Part shown: piece by piece, positions 26,751-34,867 of the stretch | How the letters are laid out: every line of letters begins with the position of its first letter | Numbering within the stretch: position 1 is the stretch's first letter | The notes under the pieces: generated by a model | Databases searched by the model: none | What the model was told of the DNA's origin: nothing | The model's input: only the letters and a program-made list of their open reading frames with translations | Program-made: the position numbers and the translations under genes | NCBI GenBank assembly: GCA_902786345.1 | Contig: CADACB010000003.1 | Location: 1 to 64,000, forward strand | Reading direction: 5' to 3' | DNA: 64,000 bases | DNA from: an uncultured Ruminococcus sp. | Lineage (GTDB): Bacteria; Bacillota; Clostridia; Oscillospirales; Acutalibacteraceae

Positions 26751-27293
26751 ATGGTATATGTTTTTCTTGCAGATGGTTTTGAGGAAATAGAAGCTCTTAC
26801 TCCCGTAGATATTCTTCGCAGGGGAGGAGTTGAGGTTATAACCGTAGGTGTGGGCAAAAGGAATATTTCAGGTTCACATAAAATCTGTGTGAGTGCAGAT
26901 ATTGCTGACAGTGAGCTTAAAGACCTTACAAATACAGAGGCAGCAATTCTGCCCGGAGGTATGCCGGGAACACTTAATCTGGAAAAATGTGAAACGGTGA
27001 TTAATGCTGTAAAATATTGTGCAGAAAATAATTTGGTGATAGGTGCGATTTGTGCTGCACCGTCAGTTTTGGGACACCTTGGTCTTCTTGATAACAGAAG
27101 AGCAGTATGCTATCCGTCGTTTGAAACGGAACTCAGGGGAGTTATACCCTGCGATGATTTTGTCTGCCGTGACGGTAATATTATAACGGCAAAGGGAATG
27201 GGCGTTTCTGTTGACTTCGGATTGGAACTTCTTGCGGCTCTTAAGGGTGCTGAAACTGCAGAGAGCGTAAGAAACTCAATACAGTGCCCATGA
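26751..27293 (+). CDS. DJ-1/PfpI family protein
   Basis: A 180-residue class I glutamine amidotransferase-like protein of the DJ-1/ThiJ group: nucleophile elbow GAICAAPSVLG (Cys101), the conserved ADGFEEIE near residues 7-14 and AILPGGMPG. Members of this group act as glyoxalase/deglycase or redox sensors; the exact activity is open. Its stop overlaps the next start by ATGA, so it is coupled to the cyclo-ligase. Confidence 0.9.
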   Translation: MVYVFLADGFEEIEALTPVDILRRGGVEVITVGVGKRNISGSHKICVSADIADSELKDLTNTEAAILPGGMPGTLNLEKCETVINAVKYCAENNLVIGAICAAPSVLGHLGLLDNRRAVCYPSFETELRGVIPCDDFVCRDGNIITAKGMGVSVDFGLELLAALKGAETAESVRNSIQCP

Positions 27294-27880
27294 CAAATAT
27301 AAAGCTTGTAAAGGACCGTCTGAGAAAAAATTACAGGGAAAAAAGACTGTCATTCAGACCTGAACAAAAGGAACAGTATGACAGGGATATTTTAAAAAAT
27401 GTCATATCTCTGTATCAATATAAGAACAGTTCGCTTGTGCTGACATATGTTTCAAAGGACATAGAAGTTGATACGCTTAAGCTGATAAAAAAAGCATTGG
27501 AAGACGGCAAACAGGTTGCTGTTCCTAAATGTATTGACGGCACACGCAGTATGGAATTTTATTACATAACCGGATTTGATATGCTTGAGTCGGGAACGTT
27601 CGGGGTTCTTGAACCTATGACTGATGTTTGTAAAAGGGTTGAGGAGTTTAAGAACAGCATGTGTATTGTTCCGGGTATGGCATTCGATTCCGACGGCTAC
27701 CGCCTTGGATATGGCAAGGGATATTATGACCGTTTTTTGCTGAATTATGAGGGTGCGGCTGTGGGATTATGCTATAGCTGTTGTGTAAAATGGAGCTTGC
27801 CGCGTGGAAGATTTGACAAAGCGGTGGATGTTCTTGTAACAGAAAGCTTTTTCAGAAAAATTCATAAAATGTCACACTGA
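27290..27880 (+). CDS. 5-formyltetrahydrofolate cyclo-ligase
   Basis: Converts 5-formyl-THF to 5,10-methenyl-THF with ATP. The 196-residue protein shows the N-terminal RLRKNYREKR, TYVSKDIEVDT, VPKC and the nucleotide loop PGMAFDSDGYRLGYGKGYYDRFL. ATG 27290 overlaps the DJ-1 stop; a GTG 6 bases upstream is possible. Confidence 0.93.
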   Translation: MTNIKLVKDRLRKNYREKRLSFRPEQKEQYDRDILKNVISLYQYKNSSLVLTYVSKDIEVDTLKLIKKALEDGKQVAVPKCIDGTRSMEFYYITGFDMLESGTFGVLEPMTDVCKRVEEFKNSMCIVPGMAFDSDGYRLGYGKGYYDRFLLNYEGAAVGLCYSCCVKWSLPRGRFDKAVDVLVTESFFRKIHKMSH

Positions 27881-27961
27881 TGTTGATTTGCTTAAGGATC
27901 ATAATGATAAGTAAATGTGTCAGGTTTTTGATGTTATAAAAATAAAGGAGGTCTTTCTCTT

Positions 27962-29452
27962 ATGAGTGATGAGCTTGAAAGAAAAAGACAGGAAAAAATT
28001 GCAAATTTTAAAATTGACTTTGGAGAAAAAATTGCAGAGAGTAACGAAATTAGCAGTAGCTCGGCTTCAGATAGCAACACTGAAGAAGGGACAGAAGCGT
28101 TATCTGATTCGATGTTAACAGAAAGAATAGAGGATGATCAGGGCGATAGGCATACTGTTTTCGGAAGTGAAGAGTTTACGGATATTTCAAGCGGCAATGA
28201 AGAAGAGGATGACAGCGAGATCAACAGCTACAGCAGTCTTCCAGAAACTGATATGGATTCTATTGATAAAAAAAGCTTGAGACACGCTAAAAAGATCGAT
28301 AAAAAACGCCGTAAGAAAAAAGCCAAGAAAAACCGTATTATTTTCAGAGCTGTATGGATAACAATGGTGCTGTTTGTTTCCATAATGATCGGTGAGTTCC
28401 TTATAGTCGGTGTCAATGACTTTCTTGGTGTTGACAGAAGCGAGGGAAAGGTTACAATAACAATTCCTGCTGACGCTGATATTGATGAGATAACCGACAT
28501 TCTCTATGACAATAAAGTTATAAATATTAAATGGACCTTTAAGCTTTTTGCAACAGTAACTAAATCTACCACCGGCTTCACAAGAGGTACTTTTGATATT
28601 GATACAAACAAGGACTATCAGGCAATAATAAATTATATGCAGTCCGATATGAACAGAACAGACGTTGTCACACTCCGGTTCACTGAGGGTATGAGCCTAA
28701 AGCAGTATGCAAAGCTTCTTGAAAACGGTAATGTGTGTAATGCGGATGAATTCCTTCAAAAATGTAATTCATCTGATTTTGATGATTATGAGTTTATCAA
28801 GAATATTAATAATTCGTCAAGTCGTTTTTATAAACTTGAGGGTTATCTTTTCCCTGATACCTATAATTTCTATGTGGGTGAAAATGTGGACGATGTTATC
28901 AGAAAGTTCCTTGCTAACTACAGAAGGAAGGTTTATGGTACACGTTCAAGAGCCGAAGGATTCGAGAAGAAGGTAACAATTTCCGAACGTGCCGAAAAGC
29001 TTGGAATGACAATGGAGGATGTTCTTACGCTGGCATCACTCATTCAGGCAGAAGCGGCAAACAAGGACGATATGTATATTGTATCGTCTATACTGCATAA
29101 CCGTCTGGATACAATTAAAGACGGCGGTGTAAACGATAACGGAGAAAGCGGACTCGCACGTTTGCAGCTTGATTCAACAAGGTATTATCCTTATGCGTCA
29201 CTCACAGAGATTCCGTCAGCCGAAAGAAAGAACTTCAAGGGTAAATACAGTACCTATGAATATGACGGGCTTCCGGCAGGTCCTATATGTAACCCCGGAC
29301 TTGAAGCTATAGAGGCTGCTCTTTCTCCGGAAAAAACAGACTATTATTACTTCTGTCATAAGGTTGCAACGGAAGAAGAGGCTGCTGTAGCATACTATGC
29401 AAAAACTATGGATGAACATCTTGAAAACCTCCGCAAGGCAGGTCTTATGTAA
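27962..29452 (+). CDS. mltG: Endolytic murein transglycosylase
   Basis: Cuts nascent peptidoglycan strands in the membrane and sets glycan length. The 496-residue protein has an acidic, Ser/Asp-rich cytoplasmic N-terminus (1-100), a lysine/arginine patch, a membrane helix (about 122-145) and the YceG domain: VTITIPADADIDEITDIL (LysM-like part), LEGYLFPDTYNF, and the catalytic Glu in LASLIQAEA. The long charged cytoplasmic tail is typical of Clostridia versions. AAAGGAGG precedes the ATG and a terminator follows. Confidence 0.93.
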   Translation: MSDELERKRQEKIANFKIDFGEKIAESNEISSSSASDSNTEEGTEALSDSMLTERIEDDQGDRHTVFGSEEFTDISSGNEEEDDSEINSYSSLPETDMDSIDKKSLRHAKKIDKKRRKKKAKKNRIIFRAVWITMVLFVSIMIGEFLIVGVNDFLGVDRSEGKVTITIPADADIDEITDILYDNKVINIKWTFKLFATVTKSTTGFTRGTFDIDTNKDYQAIINYMQSDMNRTDVVTLRFTEGMSLKQYAKLLENGNVCNADEFLQKCNSSDFDDYEFIKNINNSSSRFYKLEGYLFPDTYNFYVGENVDDVIRKFLANYRRKVYGTRSRAEGFEKKVTISERAEKLGMTMEDVLTLASLIQAEAANKDDMYIVSSILHNRLDTIKDGGVNDNGESGLARLQLDSTRYYPYASLTEIPSAERKNFKGKYSTYEYDGLPAGPICNPGLEAIEAALSPEKTDYYYFCHKVATEEEAAVAYYAKTMDEHLENLRKAGLM

Positions 29453-29455
29453 CAG

Positions 29456-29496
29456 AAAAATACCGGACAGACTGAGTTCTTGTCCGGTATTTTTCG
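29456..29496 (+). terminator. Terminator of mltG
   Basis: AAAAATACCGGACA (29456-29469) pairs perfectly with TGTCCGGTATTTTT (29481-29494). Confidence 0.9.
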
Positions 29497-29678
29497 TCGT
29501 ATAAACAAATTTTTTGTTAAAAAATAATATAAATAAAATTAACAATTTGATAATATTTACCTCTCATAAACTATGATAATATAGTATAAGTGTAAATGTA
29601 TATTAATTGTATTTATTGTTATTTTGTTAAATTCAAAAAAGATTCTAAACAAATAAAAGTCGGCTCGGAGGTAATTGT

Positions 29679-32600
29679 ATGGAATCATATTCTAAGCTTT
29701 ATACCAAAAAAATAGTGGATTCTATAATTCATGGCTTAGAGCAAAAGCACAGCAGTATACTTTTTGTTAAACATTATAATACACTTAATGTTCCTGTGGA
29801 TGACATTCAGACAGCCGTTTCGCAAAGCAGCAGTGAAATACAGCTCTTATATCACGAATTCAATGCAGGACGTATGCAGGAAGCATATGAGCCGTTTCTT
29901 AGCTGGATAAAACAGCTTTATTTTAAATTCTACTATGATATACCTGTGAGTGAATTCCTTGAAAAGGCTGATGTTTATTATCTCAGCCGTTCAGCATTGG
30001 AATCGTATATTCTTACAGGAAAATGTAAAAGAACCGAGGATATTATTGTTGTTGAAGCAGATTATGAACGTAAGCGTTTTGTAGAATCTCTTACAAATCT
30101 ATTTTCTTACGTTTCAAAGGAGCATACCCTTTTTTGTGTTCTTAACCGACTTCATCTTGCTGAGAATTCAACAATAAACTTTCTATCGGAATTTATACAA
30201 AAAACATATGATAACATATCATTGCTTGCAAATTATAACGAAGCATATGTTGTTCCGTCATATACTCAGGAGAAATGGTCACTGCTTGTGCACAGGATAG
30301 AAGACCTTAACTATATGCTTGACTGGAATGTTCAGGATGTACAGACAGATACAAATATATCTGAAAGCTTTGAACCGGTGATAAACGACTTTCAGGATTA
30401 TCTGATAATGATAAACAATATGATACAAACGGTTGCTATCAAGCAGGCTGTGTATTATCTGAAAATACTATATAATAAAATATCGACCGAAAAGGTAACT
30501 ATCAGTGCGAAAAATCGTGCGTATTTTTATATACTTTATGCAACGGCTTCTCTTTATGATTGTAATATTACCAATTCGCTTATAATGTGCGAAAAGCTTA
30601 AGAATGTTAACAATAAACATCCTGATCCTAAATACGCTTTTAAATATTACTACCTTCTTTCCCTGTGCGAAAGCTTTGAAGGACAGCGTAGTCTTGCCAA
30701 AAAAAATGGCGACAAATGTTTGAAAATTGCTCAGAAAATGGGATCGGAGAAATATATTTTTCGTTCACAAATGCTTTATTATATTTATTCGCTCGACAGC
30801 TGGAATAATACGTATCGTTGGGACAGAAGATTTGAGGGTGAAGAAATAGATGAATTTGCTGAAAAAGCAATCCAAAATAAGGCATATAATCACCTTGCAC
30901 ACATACTGTTTTTTGGCTGTGGCAATGATAAGGAAAATTATGTAAATAACGACCGTGCTGTTGAGGATACAAAGTATTTCAAGAAAGCTATGGAGCTTGC
31001 TTCAATGCTTAATAATGAAAGACTTATAATCTCGGCGTGGCGAAAAAACGTGTTTATGGCTCAGGGCTATGGCTGCTTTGGCTCTGTGGATTATTATTAT
31101 AAACGATGTCTTGAAATAATCGAAAGACAAAACAATCCGGTTGAAGAAGCTAATATATATAATGGTCTGGGATTTAACCGTATCGTAAGTGAGCAGTTTA
31201 CTCTTGCAAACGATTACTTCAACAAGGCACTCAATATTTTCTTCAGGAAAAAGCAATATTATTATGTTGCCGAAACGCTTTATAATATGGCAACAAATGC
31301 GATTCTTGCCGATAATTACGAGACTGCATATAATGATCTTATCTATTGCACCAAATTGCTCAAGTCGATAAAAAAGAATCGTATGAATATCTGTAATATG
31401 TCTAAGGTATATGGTATGCTTGCATATTGCAGCTATAAGATGGGAATAGATTATAATTCACATTTCTATCTTAATAAAATGCAAAGGGTGCTTCATCATA
31501 TATTAAAGCCGGATGGTGAGCCGAATTATTTCCTTTGGGATGACGATCTGTTTTTTTACTATTTTGTATGCGGTTTGCTTGAAAAATCCGAAAATATAGA
31601 ACGTGCTCAGGAATATTTTGATAGGGCAAGATTCCATATGCTCAGATCTGACGGACTTCAGTTTTTTGTGTATACTATGTTTGCACTTGAACAGGCTGAT
31701 CTTTATGAAACACAGGATATGCCTGAAAAGGCTTGTGAGATACTTGAGGCATGTATGGAATTCTGTAATTCCAAAGGCTATAAGCACAAGGAAGAGATTA
31801 TATTTGCAAGGCTGCATAAGCAGTCACTTATAACAAAACACGTTTCTCTGCCGCTTACTGAGGTTGATAAATATCAGCTTGAGGAACTTTCACAGCTTGC
31901 TGAAATGGAAATGATGCTTGCGGACAAAACCAAGGGTGTTGATTTTCTTGTAGCATGGCAGGAACTTATCAATAAGGAAAATTATACGGTGGATGATATA
32001 ATAGAGAATTCTATGGCAACCCTACAGAATAACTATAATATCGACAGCGTTCTATATGTTGAAATTGTTGACAAAAAGCCTGTAGTCAGATTCAACGGCG
32101 GCGGTAAGAATATAAGCGATGAAATTCTTAACAATATAACCTCATATTTTAAAAAGCATAAAAAAGAATTTGTAGCTTCAAGATATGACCGTGAATTCTA
32201 TAATTATTCGTTTATCACTTCAATATTTGGAATAAATAATATTGTATCGTTTTGCTGTGTTCCGCTTTCAGTTGATGATGAGCTTTCAAGCTATATAATT
32301 GCAGCCATAGAGCTTCACGATAATATGACAAACTTTATAACATTTCTTGACCGTAATGATATAACTATCTTTAAGTTTGCACTGCGTCAGCTGAATGATA
32401 CCTTATACAGACTTAAAGCAAGAGATGAAATAAGCCGTATGAACAAACAGCTCCAGCAAAGTGCAGTTACCGATCTTCTCACGGGCCTTTTTAACCGTCA
32501 GGGTTTTACAAAGCAAATTGATGATTATGAGGCTCTTGTCAAAAGGGGCAAAAAGGAAAGTATATGCGCCACTTTGCTTTATATTGATCTTGATAACTTC

Positions 32601-33014
32601 AAGCTTTGTAACGACACCTTCGGACACGATGTGGGTGATGTTATACTGAAATCATTCTCAAGACTTTTTGAACGGGTGACAGAAGATAAGGGCTACATTG
32701 TCAGATATGGCGGAGATGAATTCCTGATAGTTATGCCGGATCATAAGCTTGAAGAGGGTGTAGAGTTAGCAAAGGAGATTTATCGTGAAATCGACAGATG
32801 CCGTAATTTTATAGATGATATAGAAGCTTCTGTGCACGAGTCTGTAAATATTCCTGAGAACCACAGGGTTTCGTGTTCAATAGGCATTGCCGATATGAAA
32901 AGCTATGATCAGGAATCTATGAATATAGCTCTTAAGCACGCTGACAGCAAACTCTATACCGTTAAGAAAAATCAGAAGTCAAATTATAGTGTATGGTCTG
33001 ACAACGATGATTAA
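29679..33014 (+). CDS. TPR-GGDEF protein with a degenerate AAA/STAND-like N-terminus
   Basis: A 1111-residue cytoplasmic protein. The C-terminal GGDEF domain is complete: SAVTDLLTGLFNRQGF, YIDLDNFKLCND.FGHDVGD and an intact GGDEF at about 1011-1015, so diguanylate cyclase activity is likely; the RxxD inhibitory site is not evident. Residues 270-750 are TPR-like repeats (for example NPVEEANIYNGLGFNRI, YYVAETLYNMATNAIL), followed by a GAF-like region near 780-900. The N-terminus (1-250) resembles the ATPase of LuxR/adenylate-cyclase-type STAND proteins: HTLFCVLNRLHLAENSTINF aligns with their Walker B region but the acidic pair is NR, and no P-loop is seen. GGAGG precedes ATG 29679. It is a single-gene unit. 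Confidence 0.85.
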   Translation: MESYSKLYTKKIVDSIIHGLEQKHSSILFVKHYNTLNVPVDDIQTAVSQSSSEIQLLYHEFNAGRMQEAYEPFLSWIKQLYFKFYYDIPVSEFLEKADVYYLSRSALESYILTGKCKRTEDIIVVEADYERKRFVESLTNLFSYVSKEHTLFCVLNRLHLAENSTINFLSEFIQKTYDNISLLANYNEAYVVPSYTQEKWSLLVHRIEDLNYMLDWNVQDVQTDTNISESFEPVINDFQDYLIMINNMIQTVAIKQAVYYLKILYNKISTEKVTISAKNRAYFYILYATASLYDCNITNSLIMCEKLKNVNNKHPDPKYAFKYYYLLSLCESFEGQRSLAKKNGDKCLKIAQKMGSEKYIFRSQMLYYIYSLDSWNNTYRWDRRFEGEEIDEFAEKAIQNKAYNHLAHILFFGCGNDKENYVNNDRAVEDTKYFKKAMELASMLNNERLIISAWRKNVFMAQGYGCFGSVDYYYKRCLEIIERQNNPVEEANIYNGLGFNRIVSEQFTLANDYFNKALNIFFRKKQYYYVAETLYNMATNAILADNYETAYNDLIYCTKLLKSIKKNRMNICNMSKVYGMLAYCSYKMGIDYNSHFYLNKMQRVLHHILKPDGEPNYFLWDDDLFFYYFVCGLLEKSENIERAQEYFDRARFHMLRSDGLQFFVYTMFALEQADLYETQDMPEKACEILEACMEFCNSKGYKHKEEIIFARLHKQSLITKHVSLPLTEVDKYQLEELSQLAEMEMMLADKTKGVDFLVAWQELINKENYTVDDIIENSMATLQNNYNIDSVLYVEIVDKKPVVRFNGGGKNISDEILNNITSYFKKHKKEFVASRYDREFYNYSFITSIFGINNIVSFCCVPLSVDDELSSYIIAAIELHDNMTNFITFLDRNDITIFKFALRQLNDTLYRLKARDEISRMNKQLQQSAVTDLLTGLFNRQGFTKQIDDYEALVKRGKKESICATLLYIDLDNFKLCNDTFGHDVGDVILKSFSRLFERVTEDKGYIVRYGGDEFLIVMPDHKLEEGVELAKEIYREIDRCRNFIDDIEASVHESVNIPENHRVSCSIGIADMKSYDQESMNIALKHADSKLYTVKKNQKSNYSVWSDNDD

Positions 33015-33100
33015 ACCCGATGTATATAAATGACGATGGTTAAAGATCTGTTGTATGATTATATAATCTTATATATATTCGTTTAAAAAGTATAACGAAT

Positions 33101-33138
33101 AAAACACAGTAGACTGTTTTGTTTACTGTGTTTTTTTA
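33101..33138 (+). terminator. Terminator of the GGDEF gene
   Basis: AAAACACAGTA (33101-33111) pairs with TACTGTGTTTT (33124-33134), followed by further Ts. Confidence 0.88.
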
Positions 33139-33214
33139 TTCAGATATTCAGTATTGTTAGTGTAAATCATTATAGAAGTATATTCGCGGCATAGCAGTTG
33201 ATTTTCAGCCAGAT

Positions 33215-33305
33215 AAAATGAGAGCAAGCAGACTTACCCCGAACTGAGTGCGAAAGTTTGCCGCTAAATATTGGAGATGTTTGAGATTATCCGTATGATA
33301 TAGTA
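33215..33305 (+). ncRNA. Structured noncoding repeat, type 3, copy 2 (candidate RNA)
   Basis: AATGAGAGCAAGC...GAACTGAGTGCGAAAGTTTGCCGCTAAATATTGGAG...TCCGTATG follows the block order of 21609-21735, but is shorter. It lies in the gap between the GGDEF terminator and the end of rluD, so it is not a leader of a plus-strand gene here. Confidence 0.4.
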
Positions 33306-34214
33306 TTATAATGTATTAAGAAAATCCGTAAAATACTGAGGAAGAGGGGAAGAGAGTGTAATAGTTTCCCCGGTTCGCGGATGCTTGAAAGAAATATAGT
33401 ATGCGTGAAGACATTGACCGTTAAGATTCTTTAAATAATTCTTTCCACCGTAAACAGGATCACCTGCAACGGGATGTCCTTTATATGCCATATGTACCCT
33501 GATCTGATGGGTTCTGCCTGTTTCAAGAGTAAGTTCAAGGTGTGTATAGCCATTATAGCGTGATATGACACGAAAATGTGTGACAGCATTACGTGAATTA
33601 TGTGTTGTTACCGTCATTTTTTTTCGGTCAGTAGGATGTCTGCCTATAGGTGCGTCAACTGTGCCGTTGTCCTCTTTGACGTTTCCACAAACTACAGCCT
33701 GATATTTTCTTGTAAAGCTGTGTTCTTTAATTTGTTCAGCAAGGAGTCTGTGAGCAAAATCATTTTTAGCAACGATAAGCAATCCGCTTGTGTCCTTATC
33801 TATCCTGTGTACTATTCCCGGACGAAGCACGCCATTTATCCCCGACAGTGAATCTCCGCAATGATAAAGCAAGGCATTTACCAGTGTACCGTTGTAGTTT
33901 CCTGCGGCAGGATGTACTACCATTCCACGTGGTTTATTTACAACAAGAAGATCATCGTCTTCATAAACAATATCAATAGGAATGTTTTCGGGGACAGCCT
34001 CAGGTAAGACAGGTTCGGGAATACTGACACAAACCATATCTTTTTCTCTGAGTTTATAATTTTTAGACAGTGTCTTATCATTAACTGTGACACAGCCGTT
34101 TTCAATAAGCTTTTGAACAGCAGAGCGTGTAAGACCTTCATCAAGCTCAGAAAGGAATTTATCTATTCTCATCCCCGAAAATTCACTTGTAACATCGTAT
34201 TGTTTTTTTTCCAT
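33306..34214 (-). CDS. rluD: RluD-family 23S rRNA pseudouridine synthase
   Basis: A 302-residue enzyme with an N-terminal S4 RNA-binding domain (MRIDKFLSELDEGLTRSAVQKLIENG) and the RluA-family catalytic domain: VVNKPRGMVVHPA, the catalytic Asp in HRIDKDTSGLLIVAK, and GRTHQIRVHMAYKGHPVAGDPVYG. ATG 34214 follows GGAG and starts 4 bases after the lspA stop, so lspA-rluD is an operon. That gene pair is common in Firmicutes. RluD proper versus a paralogue (YlyB) cannot be told by eye. Confidence 0.92.
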   Translation of the reverse strand: MEKKQYDVTSEFSGMRIDKFLSELDEGLTRSAVQKLIENGCVTVNDKTLSKNYKLREKDMVCVSIPEPVLPEAVPENIPIDIVYEDDDLLVVNKPRGMVVHPAAGNYNGTLVNALLYHCGDSLSGINGVLRPGIVHRIDKDTSGLLIVAKNDFAHRLLAEQIKEHSFTRKYQAVVCGNVKEDNGTVDAPIGRHPTDRKKMTVTTHNSRNAVTHFRVISRYNGYTHLELTLETGRTHQIRVHMAYKGHPVAGDPVYGGKNYLKNLNGQCLHAYYISFKHPRTGETITLSSPLPQYFTDFLNTL

Positions 34215-34218
34215 ATAA

Positions 34219-34761
34219 TTATTCTCCGTCTGATGAATTGCTTTCAGGGGAATCCGGATTACTATCATCGTCTGTTGTAAGCTCATAAGATGTTTCATTG
34301 ACTTTTTTGTTCTCACCAGTTGGTGAGAGGATCATTACTATAATAAAGATAGCCGCTCCGATAGTTATACAGTAGTCAGCAAAGTTACATACGGGCGGGA
34401 AGAATGACAACTGCAAATAATCTACAACATAGCCGCGGAACAGCCTGTCAATCAGATTTCCGATGCCACCGCCGATCAGCAGAAAAGATGATACAGCGAA
34501 AAGCTTTCCTTTAAATTTTTTTGCAGCGATAAGATATATCATTGCACCAATCAGCAGAAATGTTATAACGGCGAATATCCATACGTGGTTTTGCAGCATA
34601 CCGAATGCAACACCCCTGTTCTCAACATAAACAAGGGAAAGAAGATTATCTATCACACTTACAGTATGGACAGGTGCAAGATACTCTACAATAAAATATT
34701 TTATGATCTGGTCAATTGCCGCGATACCTGCTGCTGAGGCAAGAATTACTGCAAGCACCAT
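34219..34761 (-). CDS. lspA: Lipoprotein signal peptidase (signal peptidase II)
   Basis: Integral membrane aspartyl protease that removes lipoprotein signal peptides. Four membrane helices; conserved segments IDQIIKYF, VYVENRGVAFGML, the first catalytic Asp in GNLIDRLFRGYVVDY and the second in CNFADYCITIG. A Ser/Asp/Glu-rich tail of about 30 residues at the C-terminus is longer than usual. AAAGGAG precedes the ATG. Confidence 0.95.
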   Translation of the reverse strand: MVLAVILASAAGIAAIDQIIKYFIVEYLAPVHTVSVIDNLLSLVYVENRGVAFGMLQNHVWIFAVITFLLIGAMIYLIAAKKFKGKLFAVSSFLLIGGGIGNLIDRLFRGYVVDYLQLSFFPPVCNFADYCITIGAAIFIIVMILSPTGENKKVNETSYELTTDDDSNPDSPESNSSDGE

Positions 34762-34804
34762 ATTATCACTCCTTTGTTATCGGGACAGAATTAAAATTTC
34801 TGTT

Positions 34805-34839
34805 AAAAAAGGGAAACCTGTATTATGGTTTCCCTTTTT
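34805..34839 (-). terminator. Terminator between ileS and lspA
   Basis: AAAAAAGGGAAACC (34805-34818) pairs with GGTTTCCCTTTTT (34827-34839). It ends ileS on the reverse strand; it is symmetrical in the other direction. Confidence 0.88.
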
Positions 34840-34867
34840 ATCATTTATAAACTATAGAATTCAGGGA

